NCBI RefSeq assembly: GCF_030848805.1
Contig: NC_092366.1
Coordinates: 10,959,279 to 11,023,278 of the forward strand
Length of the DNA: 64,000 nt
Reading direction: 5' to 3'
DNA from: Temnothorax longispinosus
Lineage: Eukaryota > Arthropoda > Insecta > Hymenoptera > Formicidae
Shown: in pieces, positions 45,493 to 55,524 of the stretch
Layout of the letters: every line of letters begins with the position of its first letter
Numbering within the stretch: position 1 is the first letter of the stretch
The notes under the pieces: model-generated
What the model was told of the DNA's origin: nothing
Databases searched by the model: none
Seen by the model: only the letters and a program-made list of their open reading frames with translations
Position numbers and translations under genes: made by a program

Positions 45493-46842
45493 GAAGTGAA
45501 ACTTCTTTAGGCACGGTAGTGAATTCGATTCGCAACACGAAAAAGTGTAACGGAAATGAAATTTCTTTGGTACGGTAGTAAGTTCGATTGTGCGACACAA
45601 ATAGTGTAACGAAAATTTGACCAATAGGCGTACGGCGTTGGCGAGATGGTTCTTCTTCTGGCACGGTAGTAAGTTCGATTATGCGACACGGAAAGTGTAA
45701 CGAAAATTTGACCAATAGGCGTACGAAATGAAACTTCTTTGGTACGGTAGTAAGTTCGATTGTGCGACACGGAAAGTGTAACGAAAATTCGACCAATAGG
45801 CGTACGAAATGAAATTTTTTTGGTACGGTACGGTAGTAAGTTTGATTGTGCGACACGGAAATCTGACAAAAATTCGACCAATAAGCGTACGGCGTTGGCG
45901 AGACGGTTCTTCTTCTGGCACGGTAGTAAGTTCGATTATGCGACACGAAAAGTGTAACGAAAATTCGACCAATAGGCGTACGAAATTAAACTTTTTTGGT
46001 ACGGTAGTAAGTTCGATTGTGCGACACGGAAAGTGTAACGAAAATTCGACCAATAGGCGTACGAAATGAAATTTTTTTGGTACGGTACGGTAGTAAGTTT
46101 GATTGTGCGACATGAAAAGTGTAACGAAAATTTGACCCATAGGCGTACGGCGTTGGCGAGACGGTTCTTCTGGCACGGTAGTAAGTTCGATTATGCGACA
46201 CGGAAAGTGTAACAAAAATTCGACCAATAGGCGTACGAAATGAAACTTCTTTGGTACGGTAGTAAGTTCGATTGTGCGACACGGAAAGTGTAACGAAAAT
46301 TCGACCAATAGGCGTACGAAATGAAACTTCTTTGGTACGGTAGTAAGTTCGATTGTGCGACACGGAAAGTGTAACGAAAATTCGACCAATAGGCGTACGA
46401 AATGAAATTTCTTTGGTACGGTAGTAAGTTCGATTGTGCGACACGGGAAGTGTAACGAAAATTTTCGACCAATTGGCGTACGAAATGAAACTTCTTTAAT
46501 TGGTACGGTAGTAAGTTCGATTGTGCGACACGAAAAAACGTCACGAAATATTGTCACGAAGATTCGACCAACAGGCGTACAAAGTGAAACTCCTTTTGGA
46601 TCGGTAAGTAAATTCGATTTTGCGACTCGAAAACGCGTCACGAAAATTCGATCAGGCGTACGGCACTGGCAAGACGGATATAGTGAGAACTGCGTATAAC
46701 ACTATATTTTCGAGTTGCGGGCGGCTTGGTGTGACTAATTCCGTTGCATTGTTTTTGTATTAATTTCAGAAAAGTTATGGCAAAGCCTTGCCTTCAGAAG
46801 TTTCACTTCTAACGCGCGTGGCGACCACACGCATGATTTTTT
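45493..46842 (-). mobile_element. Minisatellite-bearing mobile unit, copy C (long array)
   Basis: Follows copy B head to tail, separated only by a T-rich linker. The array has roughly a dozen units, then the same end module, ending CACACGCATGATTTTTT. The long minus-strand frame 45679-46641 is repeat-derived. Confidence 0.7.
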
Positions 46843-46876
46843 CTAATTTTGCATAGGATACTTAATTTTTTTAATT

Positions 46877-47100
46877 GCCCGGGAAAAAAAACGAAGCGGT
46901 CTTATATGGTCTTATATGCTCATATGTAAATTTTCGCCGCATAAGCCGTTATATGGTCATATATGATTATATCGATATTTCTTATATGTCTTTATATAAT
47001 CTTATATAATCATACATGACCATATAAGAGCTGATGCCGCCAAAATTCATATATAAGCATATAAGACCATATAAGACCGCTTCGTTTTTTTTTCCTGGGT
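46877..47100. mobile_element. Palindromic element, CATATAAGA type
   Basis: CCCGGGAAAAAAAACGAAGC at the left and GCTTCGTTTTTTTTTCCTGG inverted at the right, with TATATGGTC/GACCATATA repeated along both arms. Confidence 0.65.
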
Positions 47101-47614
47101 GACATTAATTTTTATTAAATATTTTCGTAAACAGTAAAATTACCAGTAATAATTCGTAAAAAAAACTGTTATATAATATATATTATAGTTCGTATAAACA
47201 AATATATTAATCGTATTATTTTGAAAACATACCTTATAATTTAAACTGAAAATAATATAATTGTATATGAAATGATATAGTCATATAAGATTATATATGA
47301 TCAGATCAGAATATTGCATCTCAAAGTATCCGATAGATGGCATTCGATGTAATCTGTTTCTCGTATTTAAAATTTGACAAACAGTGTTATAAGAACGGCA
47401 TCAAAAAGACACGACACGACAGTCACGACACTGTCTCGCGCTATTCTCGCGCGACGCTGTCTCGAAGCGACACAATTTTTCTATCAGTTATATCGTGAAA
47501 TCCACTCTTATAATAAAGTGGCGCGCTTAAAAAATAACATTTGAAGATATATAACAATTTTCTAAAACTTATTTAAATATATACGTCCTTATATATAATC
47601 TTGTATAATCATAT
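47101..47614. other. AT-rich DNA; partial CATATAAGA-type repeat at right
   Basis: No gene. The last ~40 bases belong to the palindrome that Copia-B entered; it continues at 52187. Confidence 0.45.
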
Positions 47615-47619
47615 ATGAC

Positions 47620-47864
47620 TGTTAGCACTTTTCGAGTTACAAAGAACAAAATAACGTTTATTAAAAACGGAGTCTATACATTATACGTCTTTAGCCAGCG
47701 ACTGCTTACGTACGACTGACTTCTGACTGTGTCGAGCTTATAGAATAACATTTGTTCACGCATGGGACACGCTCAAATCTCGTGACAATACATACTGAGT
47801 GATGCTCCGAACTATCCTATAGAAACTTGCTTTTCCAACTAAATTTATATTTAGATTCTTAACA
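47620..47864 (-). repeat. Copia-B 3' LTR
   Basis: TG...CA ends; in element orientation starts TGTTAAGAATC and ends AAAAGTGCTAACA. Confidence 0.96.
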
Positions 47865-47875
47865 CTCTCCCTAAA
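47865..47875 (-). other. Copia-B polypurine tract
   Basis: On the minus strand TTTAGGGAGAG lies immediately before the 3' LTR. Confidence 0.7.
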
Positions 47876-47877
47876 AG

Positions 47878-48966
47878 CTAGTCTTCTATGAAAACATTAT
47901 TTTTGCTTGTAATTCCTAACTTATTACGCAAAAACTCAAATCTTTTAACATTCAAAACTTTTGTGAAAATATCAGCTAACTGTTCTTCAGTTTTTACATA
48001 GCATACGTTTATCTCACCTTTTTCATAGAGATCTCGTACAAAATGATATTTCACATCAATATGTTTACTTCTTTTGTGAAACTCTGGATTTTTCACCAGT
48101 CTCAACGCACTTTGATTATCTATATATAGTATATTCTCACTCACACTTACGTCAAGTTCTCTTAACAGTCTCATAACCCACACATTCTCTCTCGCTGCTG
48201 CTGCTGCACTCACATATTTGGCTTCTGTTGTAGAAACGGCTACACATTGTTGTTTTGTACTTTGCCAGCTAATCGCAGCTCCGCCATACATACACACTAC
48301 ACCTGTTGTAGATTTTCGCGTTTCTTTATCGCCTGCATAGTCGGCATCGGAAAAAGTTTTAAATTGATTATTTGCGCCGTATACAATTCCGTAATCCGTG
48401 GTACCCTTAACATAACGAATTATTCGTTTAACTAAATTCCAATGAGCTTTTGTTGAATTATCTAACGCTCTTGATGCTACATTCAACGCGAACGCAATAT
48501 CTGGTCTACTTACGACTTGCAAAAACGTTAAATTACCTACTGCTTCTCGGTAGGGCACACTGCTATCAGTGTGTTTGGAATCATATGCATCCCACTCATG
48601 CTCTATCGGAATTTTTACTTCTTTTGCATCACTCATATTGAATCGCTCTATAATTTTTCTCGCATATGTTTCTTGGTTTACAAAGATCATATTATCACTT
48701 AATCTGTAAATTTCCATTCCTACAAACATTCTTACATTGTCAAAAATTGTTACTTCAAATTTTTTACTCAATTTACAAAGGAACTCATCAATCTCTTTTT
48801 CGCATGATCCTAACACTAGGCCATCATCTACCCATAAAGCTATTATCAGAATTTTATCGCGTTTCTTTCTATAGTACAAACATGGATCGGCTTTACTCTT
48901 TTTTAAATTGCAATCTAATAGGAATTTCTCAAAGTGTTCGCCCCAATATCTGGGTGCTTGTTTCAA
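47878..48966 (-). CDS. Copia-B pol, part 3: RT palm/thumb and RNase H
   Basis: An open frame of 362 residues, with homologous sequence extending upstream of 48966 to about 48998 where the frame change from part 2 lies. It starts within the copia motif LKQAPRYW. The RT box reads LWVDDGLVLG (48823-48834 for WVDD), with Trp where most copia enzymes have Tyr. Then come RPDIAFALNVASR, RNase H residues (FSDADYAG, TTEAKYVSA, YIDNQSALRL), KRSKHIDVKYHF and the C-terminal LADIFTKVL. It would be the last part of one gag-pol polyprotein. Confidence in identity is very high; whether it is expressed depends on the frame changes. Confidence 0.93.
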   Translation of the reverse strand: MKQAPRYWGEHFEKFLLDCNLKKSKADPCLYYRKKRDKILIIALWVDDGLVLGSCEKEIDEFLCKLSKKFEVTIFDNVRMFVGMEIYRLSDNMIFVNQETYARKIIERFNMSDAKEVKIPIEHEWDAYDSKHTDSSVPYREAVGNLTFLQVVSRPDIAFALNVASRALDNSTKAHWNLVKRIIRYVKGTTDYGIVYGANNQFKTFSDADYAGDKETRKSTTGVVCMYGGAAISWQSTKQQCVAVSTTEAKYVSAAAAARENVWVMRLLRELDVSVSENILYIDNQSALRLVKNPEFHKRSKHIDVKYHFVRDLYEKGEINVCYVKTEEQLADIFTKVLNVKRFEFLRNKLGITSKNNVFIED

Positions 48967-48983
48967 CCCATATATACTTTTTA

Positions 48984-50312
48984 TTAATTTTTCGTACCAT
49001 TTTCAAAGCCTTCTGGCTGTCTCATAAAAATTTCTTCCTTTAAAGGGCTATATAAAAAGGCTGTCTTTACATCGAATTGTCGTATTTTTAGCTTATTACT
49101 TGCCGCTATACTTAATATTATTCGTAGTGTATCATATCGTACAACTGGACTAAAAGTCTCGATATAATCTATACCCTCGCGTTGTGAACATCCCTTTATT
49201 ACTAATCTTGCTTTATATTTCACGTTTTCATCGCATTTTTTCTTTCTAAATACCCAGCGGTTTCCTAAAACCTTCGCATTCTTCGGTTTATTTACTAATT
49301 GCCAAGTATTATTTTCTTTTAATGAATTTAATTCATCATTCATTGCAGTAATCCAATTTTTAGACTCTTCTGAATTTATCGCTTCATTGTAATTTTTCGG
49401 AACTACTTCCGCAATATTCGCGCACGGACTACCATACCAGCTTGGTTTCCTCACTTTTGTTCTATCACGTAGTGATCGCGTGTTTTCATCAATATCTTGT
49501 GTGTCGACCTGTAAATATTCCGCATCGTCATATGTACTTTCTCGCGATACATTTAACGGTTCTTCCTTTGGACCTATAGTTTCTCGCGATACATTTAACG
49601 GTTCTCTCTTTGGACTCATAGTTTCAATTTCTATATACGCGGTTGACAGTTTTTCACTCTTAAACTGAACATCTCTAGTAATTTGTACATCTCTCTTTTC
49701 TGGTACATATACTCTATAGCCTTTCAAGTTTTCTAAATATCCTACTAAGTAACCTTTCATCGCTTTCTTATCTAGCTTTCGCCGTTTTTCTTTTGGTATG
49801 TGTACAAAACATTCGGTGCCAAATACTTTAAAATATTTTACATTAATTGAATTATTATGCCATAACTCATATGGAGTTTTATTTTCAACTTTAGTTGGGC
49901 CACTTCTATTTAGTACATGAACTACATAGTTGACTGCCTCTGCCCACAAAAATTCAGGCATATTATTTTGCGCATATAGAACCGATCGCGCTGCTTCCAT
50001 AACAATTCTATTTTCCCTCTCGGCTACACCATTCTGTTGAGGCGTATACGGTACCGTTACAATATGCTTTATTCCCCTTTTGCTAAGAAATTCATTAACA
50101 TCTTTGTCAATGTACTCACGACCACCGTCAGTAACTAATTCTTTGATGTCGCGCCCGAATTGCGTTCTAATCTCATTACAATAATGTTCTATTTTTAATT
50201 TTACTTCTGATTTGTTTTTCAAGAAATACACGGTTCTATAACTCGTAAAATCATCTTTGAAAACAACATAATATCGTTTTTTCCAAGTGAATCCACACCC
50301 ATAGGCCCACAC
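48984..50312 (-). CDS. Copia-B pol, part 2: integrase and RT fingers
   Basis: Homology starts at about 50282 with RYYVVFKDDFTSYRTVYFLK; the first ten or so residues of the open frame are out of frame. Integrase catalytic residues: Asp in ELVTDGGREY and Glu in VAEREN following HIVTVPYTPQQNG. The C-terminal integrase region includes FKVFGTECFVHIP and YLVGYLENLKGYRVY. RT fingers follow: NTWQLVNKPKNAKVLGNRW, YKARLVIKGCSQ, RQFDVKTAFLYSPLKEEIFM. It ends at a TAA near 48984 one base out of frame with part 3. Confidence 0.92.
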   Translation of the reverse strand: MWAYGCGFTWKKRYYVVFKDDFTSYRTVYFLKNKSEVKLKIEHYCNEIRTQFGRDIKELVTDGGREYIDKDVNEFLSKRGIKHIVTVPYTPQQNGVAERENRIVMEAARSVLYAQNNMPEFLWAEAVNYVVHVLNRSGPTKVENKTPYELWHNNSINVKYFKVFGTECFVHIPKEKRRKLDKKAMKGYLVGYLENLKGYRVYVPEKRDVQITRDVQFKSEKLSTAYIEIETMSPKREPLNVSRETIGPKEEPLNVSRESTYDDAEYLQVDTQDIDENTRSLRDRTKVRKPSWYGSPCANIAEVVPKNYNEAINSEESKNWITAMNDELNSLKENNTWQLVNKPKNAKVLGNRWVFRKKKCDENVKYKARLVIKGCSQREGIDYIETFSPVVRYDTLRIILSIAASNKLKIRQFDVKTAFLYSPLKEEIFMRQPEGFENGTKN

Positions 50313-51832
50313 ACATCCGAATAAATTTTCTCTCGTGGCTCTTTAGCCCTAGCAGTATTTTTACCAAACATTGTACGATGTTGCTTCCCATAAGCACATG
50401 CATCACAAAATTCATTATCTACTTCTACATTGATATTTAAATTCTTTAAAAAACTTTTTACGTGTTTTTTATCCTGATGTGCGAGCCTCTCATGCCATAA
50501 TTGCAGGGTGTCGACCGCGCTTGCCAGATTCGCATTTTTTGGAAGAACTACTCGCATATCAATTCGATACAGCTCTCCAATTTCTAAACCGATTGCAACT
50601 ATATTACCGTTTCTATAAAACGTACACGTTTTTCCTCTATTTGTCACGGCCATATCAACGCCCTTTTTCGCTGTCATTTTTACAGAAAATAAATTTTGTT
50701 TCAAACCCGGCGCATACAATACATCATATAATCGCGCATCATACCATTTTCCTCTCACACACATTTGCACGTCGATGTTGCCTCTCCCAAGCGCTGACAT
50801 AACTGCACCGTTGCCCACTCGAATTGTCGTCGGCGTTCCAAACTGCTTGTATTCGGTGAACCAGTCACCCCTGCTCGTCATGTGATCGGACGCCCCTGAG
50901 TCGATCAGCCAATGCTCCTCACTGTATTTGTCGTCGACTCGTACCAAGAACGCTTGCTTTTGCGGCTGCTTGAACTCCGTCCCTCTTCTGTCATTGTTAC
51001 CTCTATACTCGCTCTTGCGATCTTCACTAGCGTAACAGTTTCTAGCTATGTGATTTTTGCCACCACATTTGAAGCATCCAGGACAGTCTTTCTGTATGTG
51101 ATCCGGCTTTCCACAATTGAAACAGCCTCGCTTCTTGAACTTGCTGTCATTATACCGTTTATCGTAATTATTTCGTTTATCGGAACTTGTCTTCGTTCCT
51201 GGCTTATTTGCTTTTGATTTAGAGAGCAATGCCTGCGTTTCGCTTTCCGACGTTGTCGCGCTCCTATGTAGTCGTACCTCTTCGGTCATTAGCCTTGTTA
51301 ACAGATTATCTATTGTCCTCTTCGCACCTGCTGTGCTTTCCCAAGCACTGTGGAAATGAGCGTACTCTTGAGGTAAGGTCGAGAGGATTCTAGATATCAA
51401 CATTGAATCCGTTACGTCGCTCCCTAGCGACTTTATTTTGCTGGCTATTTGCTGAACGTTTGAAACGTTTGTTACCACGTTTTCACTAGCATTCCACTGA
51501 AAATCGAAGAATTGCTTCTGTGTGAGCGACAAACTTTCCTCACTTTTCAAGTCATAAATACTGTGCAGTTTCTTCCACATCTCCGCTGCATTCTGACATC
51601 CCATGATTAGCTGCAACGGCTTACTTTCAATGGTTGTAACTATCAACTTTTTCGCAGCCTTATTGGCTTTATTCCATGCTGCCTTTTCGTCTTCCTTCAC
51701 GGGAATAGGTTGGGTCCCGTTGCACACTCCTAGAAGGTCATCATTGTCCAACAACGTTTCCACGACAAAACGCCACTGCTGCCAGTTTTTTGCATCTCGC
51801 AGCTTTTCAATCTTGAATGCACCCGCATCCAT
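50219..51832 (-). CDS. Copia-B gag, protease and integrase N-terminus
   Basis: I choose the ATG at 51832 (MDAGAFKIEKL) as the start; an upstream in-frame ATG at 51862 adds ten residues atypical of copia gag. The gag core includes NWQQWRFVVETLL and WKKLHSIYDLKSEESLSLTQ. Two CCHC knuckles are adjacent, CFNCGKPDHIQKDC and CFKCGGKNHIARNC. The protease box is WLIDSGASDHM. The pre-integrase zinc finger (LWHERLAHQ ... FCDACAYGK) and the first catalytic Asp (IYSDVCGPM) follow. The frame leaves homology at 50276-50282 in an A6 run and stops at 50219. Confidence 0.93.
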   Translation of the reverse strand: MDAGAFKIEKLRDAKNWQQWRFVVETLLDNDDLLGVCNGTQPIPVKEDEKAAWNKANKAAKKLIVTTIESKPLQLIMGCQNAAEMWKKLHSIYDLKSEESLSLTQKQFFDFQWNASENVVTNVSNVQQIASKIKSLGSDVTDSMLISRILSTLPQEYAHFHSAWESTAGAKRTIDNLLTRLMTEEVRLHRSATTSESETQALLSKSKANKPGTKTSSDKRNNYDKRYNDSKFKKRGCFNCGKPDHIQKDCPGCFKCGGKNHIARNCYASEDRKSEYRGNNDRRGTEFKQPQKQAFLVRVDDKYSEEHWLIDSGASDHMTSRGDWFTEYKQFGTPTTIRVGNGAVMSALGRGNIDVQMCVRGKWYDARLYDVLYAPGLKQNLFSVKMTAKKGVDMAVTNRGKTCTFYRNGNIVAIGLEIGELYRIDMRVVLPKNANLASAVDTLQLWHERLAHQDKKHVKSFLKNLNINVEVDNEFCDACAYGKQHRTMFGKNTARAKEPREKIYSDVCGPMGVDSLGKNDIMLFSKMILRVIEPCIS

Positions 51833-51917
51833 CGTTGACGTCGAGATTGACCAATATATCACGATATACCCAGTGTCACTCTAACTTCACTTGAGTAACT
51901 TATGCTTCTCTAATGCG

Positions 51918-51936
51918 TTATGCTGGGCCCATAACC
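51918..51936 (-). other. Copia-B primer-binding site (half tRNA-iMet)
   Basis: On the minus strand GGTTATGGGCCCAGC directly follows the 5' LTR, as in Copia-A. Confidence 0.88.
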
Positions 51937-52181
51937 TGTTAGCACTTTTCGAGTTACAAAGAACAAAATAACGTTTATTAAAAACGGAGTCTATACATTA
52001 TACGTCTTTAGCCAGCGACTGCTTACGTACGACTGACTTCTGACTGTGTCGAGCTTATAGAATAACATTTGTTCACGCATGGGACACGCTCAAATCTCGT
52101 GACAATACATACTGAGTGATGCTCCGAACTATCCTATAGAAACTTGCTTTTCCAACTAAATTTATATTTAGATTCTTAACA
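51937..52181 (-). repeat. Copia-B 5' LTR
   Basis: 245 bp, no difference seen from the 3' LTR. Confidence 0.96.
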
Positions 52182-52186
52182 ATGAC

Positions 52187-52400
52187 CATATAAACTTTTA
52201 TCAGGCCAAAATTCATATATAATAAGATAGCTTCTTATATGAGCATATGACACACTATAAGAGATATTTTTTATATGTCCTTATATAATCTTATATAATC
52301 ATATATGACCATATAAGAACTTATGCGGCCAAAATTCATATATAAGCATATAAGACCGCTTCTTATATGAACATATAAGACATTATAAGGGTTTCTTTTC
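52187..52400. repeat. CATATAAGA-type palindrome, part interrupted by Copia-B
   Basis: Repeated ATATAAGACC, AAAATTCATATATAA and CTTATATGA phrases; continues the sequence that breaks off at 47614. Confidence 0.6.
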
Positions 52401-52404
52401 CCAG

Positions 52405-52810
52405 GAATTGCGAATACCTAAGGGAAAAGTTAAATAAAGTCGACGATTATTTATTATTTATAGAAAAGTCTTTATTTTAAATAATACTCCAGTTATTTGG
52501 CTTTAAACTACAAAAATTAATATTTATAGATTATTAACATAAACTATAATTTTAAACAAAAAGCAAAACTCTTGCCATTCAAAGTTACCTCTCGCGTTGC
52601 ACGCGGAGCAATGCCGAATCGTAGCTGTGGTAATTACAAACGGGTTTTGCTTTTTGTTTAAAATTATAGTTTACGTTGATAAATAATCTATAAATATTAA
52701 TTATTTAGTTTAAAGTCAAATAACTGAAGTATAATTTAAAATAAAGACTTCTTTAATTGATAAATAATCGTCAATTTTATTTAACTTTTCTTTTAGATGT
52801 TTGCAATTCC
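52405..52810. mobile_element. Palindromic element, ~405 bp
   Basis: Long inverted arms: AAACAAAAAGCAAAAC at 52554 mirrored by GTTTTGCTTTTTGTTT at 52644, with ATAATCTATAAATATTAAT also shared; ends GGAATTGCGAAT and ATGTTTGCAATTCC. Non-coding. Confidence 0.65.
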
Positions 52811-53540
52811 CCTACTCTCCGAAAAAATTACATCAGAAACATGGAAAACATGTAATGGTACTCAGCGTGTGTGTCCTATCGTCACGTGTTATTGTGCACC
52901 ACTGATTGTGAGCGTATATCGGACTATCGCAGGGTGCAAAAAGTGGGAGAATATCATTATTCTAATATACTACAACAGTATTGTTCGCATTTACCCCGTG
53001 TTCGCAAAAAATAATTGATTAAAACATTTTTGCTATATGAAAGACATTATACTTATCTATGATATTTAATATAGCAAATTTAACAGTTCGTAGCACATCA
53101 CATTTTAATGTTAATGTTTGACAAAATTATATTTACTCGTATACTCTGTTACAAATATTTTTGGTGTGTATTATACACTATACGAATAAGAATGTTGAGA
53201 AATAATATATACATTGATAAATGTAGACAGAATTATGCAGTATCTAAAAACAGACCTTATGTTGTCTTTTATAGAGATTTAATTCATTTAGAGATTCTAA
53301 ATATTCGAGAATTCATTGTGTAAGAAATCATTCAATAATATAAGAAATAATTAGAAATGTTAATATCTCTACTATCATATAAAGGGGAAAAGTTTGTTTG
53401 TACCATTGTTCGGGGTATATATATAATCTTAGAAACTACTAAATATATTTCAAAAATTTTTACACTGGTGGATAGCTTATGTCTTCCTGAGTAACATAGG
53501 CTATGTGCCATTGTGCTACAACCCAATTTGAAAAAAAAAT
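52811..53540. other. AT-rich spacer
   Basis: Short open frames only, with no domain or splice support. Confidence 0.45.
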
Positions 53541-53933
53541 TCAGAATATCTAAAAAAATTTTAAATTCTTTAAAAAAGTCGTACTTAATGACTTTTCCTG
53601 TTCAGATTTTTCTAATCAACCAAATCTTAAAGTATTATATGTATATAAAATAGGGGTAGAAAAAACTGAGGAATATAATAGAATTCAAAAAATTGCTAAT
53701 AATAAAGGGGTTACCAATTTCTGTCTAAAAAAATCTATGTAAAGAAGTTACCGATTTCTGTCTAAAAAAATTTACGTAATTACTCTGTATTTCTGCAAAT
53801 TTTGAGATATCGAGCTAATTTTTTTTTTATGGATAGATTATCATTAAAGGTAGGTTTTGGCATTGAATTTGGCGAGAATTAGTGAAAAGGTTGCCGATTT
53901 TTACCTAAAAAGTGTATAAAAAAGTGTATAAGT
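53541..53933. repeat. TTGCTTCCTC-family segment, left of the TACA insertion
   Basis: Contains the GGTAGAAAAAACTGAGGAAT, GGGGTTACCAATTTCTGTCT and TCATTAAAGGTAGG phrases of the 62-kb copy. It continues after the insertion at 55125-55165. Confidence 0.6.
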
Positions 53934-53937
53934 TACA

Positions 53938-55124
53938 GGGGAGAGTTAGATATTACCGCGCGGTTGACAATTTCACGCCACTGTTTAACTCAATAACTAT
54001 TTGTATTACGCGCCTACAATGATCTTAAAATATCACAGACTAAAGTGAAATTTCATGGGCAGTGAAAAGCAGCAGCAGATCATACTGATTGGCTACAAAA
54101 TAGAGGAGTTCTATAAACTCGAGAACTTCTCTATTTTGTAGCCAATCAGTACGATCTGCTGCTGCTTTTCACTGCCCATGAAAATTCACCTTACACGGAA
54201 TACCCCCCGCGCATGCACTGTCAGTTCGTTCCGGCCGTCAATGTGAAGACACTGCGCTCTGCAATATTTTCTGCTTATTTATTGTAATTTTGCTGGTAGT
54301 TTCGATAAGAGGTAAGTAATATATAATATTTACATTACAGAATTAAATTTGACGCATTTGATACGCTAAAACACTATAAAATTAGGTTGCAAAATGATTT
54401 TAGAAAAAGACGTGTTTCTTTTCTATATATTTTAAGGTTATAAAGTGAAATGATTGAGTTTGATAATTTCGCGCCTAAAGCACGGTATGTTTTTGTAATT
54501 CATAGACAATAGGTATAACGATAACTGTGTGTTAAGACTTACTAAGACTGTTTAGTTTACAATGTAAGGTGCTTACAGAAAAGATCGTTGCCTTGATCGT
54601 TGCTTAAGTTTTGATTTGAATTTATAATGATCGTTATTTGTTAACACATTCACTTATTTTTATATGTAGGTATGTACATACATACCTACTAGACGCTGTT
54701 AATGCATAAATATAAAAAAACATTTTGTTATTGTGTTCTACTTCATGTCACTGGCTGAAGCCATCAGAGTAATTTTTATAAGCACGATTTTATCAGACCT
54801 GGGCACGTATTACGGACTTGTTCGGAATGGATTCCGATCGGAATTATTCCGTTTTCCTTAGAAAAGACAATAGAAATCTATAAACTGAACAATTCCGATC
54901 GGAATCCATTCCGAACAAGTCCATAATAGATCCCCTGGTCACGATATTATCAGACCAGTTTGGTAATACCGCGTTTTCTCATTTTTTTGAAAATTATTAA
55001 TATTTTAGTTTGTGTTTAACTTTGAAGATTATTACTGTGATATATGGATAGCCAAATAAATTACCTGTCTAAGCTTAGATATACGCTTCAATTCTTAGGG
55101 GCTTGGTATTATCCAACTCTCACC
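53938..55124. mobile_element. TIR element with TACA duplication, 1,187 bp
   Basis: Starts GGGGAGAGTTAGATATTACC and ends GGTATTATCCAACTCTCACC. Flanked by TACA (53934-53937, 55125-55128). The surrounding TTGCTTCCTC-family sequence is continuous once it is removed. It carries a ~145-base internal hairpin (54047-54191: AAAAGCAGCAGCAGATC and its inverse) and a second one near 54825-54925 (CGGAATCCATTCCGAACAAG type). No transposase. Confidence 0.72.
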
Positions 55125-55189
55125 TACATGTTATATTTGTCATCTTATATAGAGTATTATTAAAGAATTAAAAGTTGGTATTGACCACT

Positions 55190-55370
55190 AAAAAAAAACG
55201 CGTTAATAATAGTACCTCATGGGTGACGTGGAAAACTATTAAAAATATGTGTTTATGAATAATGCATTGATGGATAAAATTAGCTAGTATACAAATGTAA
55301 TAACATAAATAAAGTCGTTTAAAAAAAAGTCGTCCGGACGAAGCCCGAGGTAACCAGCTAGTAATAAATA
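55190..55370 (-). repeat. Dispersed repeat end (CTAGCTGGTTAC type)
   Basis: On the minus strand it starts CTAGCTGGTTACCTCGGGCT with a GTCCGGACGAC hairpin. Same terminal phrase as at 13360, otherwise AT-rich. Confidence 0.45.
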
Positions 55371-55524
55371 AAGTAAATTATACGAGTAAAATATTTCTCT
55401 TTAGAGGCTTCTTTTCACACAATGATATTGAGATCTCATATAAAAAGTGAGTCATATTTGTCATATTATAAAAGTATTTAGGTAATAAACAATGAGGTTT
55501 GATATTTTGAATATTCTTTTTAAG

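Larger units (their letters stand above)
47620..52181 (-). mobile_element. Copia-B: young Ty1/copia retrotransposon
   Basis: Full-length element on the minus strand. Two 245-bp LTRs appear identical by eye, flanked by the 5-bp target duplication ATGAC (47615-47619, 52182-52186). Primer site, polypurine tract and all copia domains are present in order. The coding region is open except for two single-base frame changes. The target was a CATATAAGA-type palindrome. Identical LTRs mean recent insertion. Confidence 0.97.

Noticed and set aside
45383..46641. Minus-strand open frames up to 320 residues
   Set aside because: Same minisatellite origin as copy A; frame openness is explained by unit length divisible by three.
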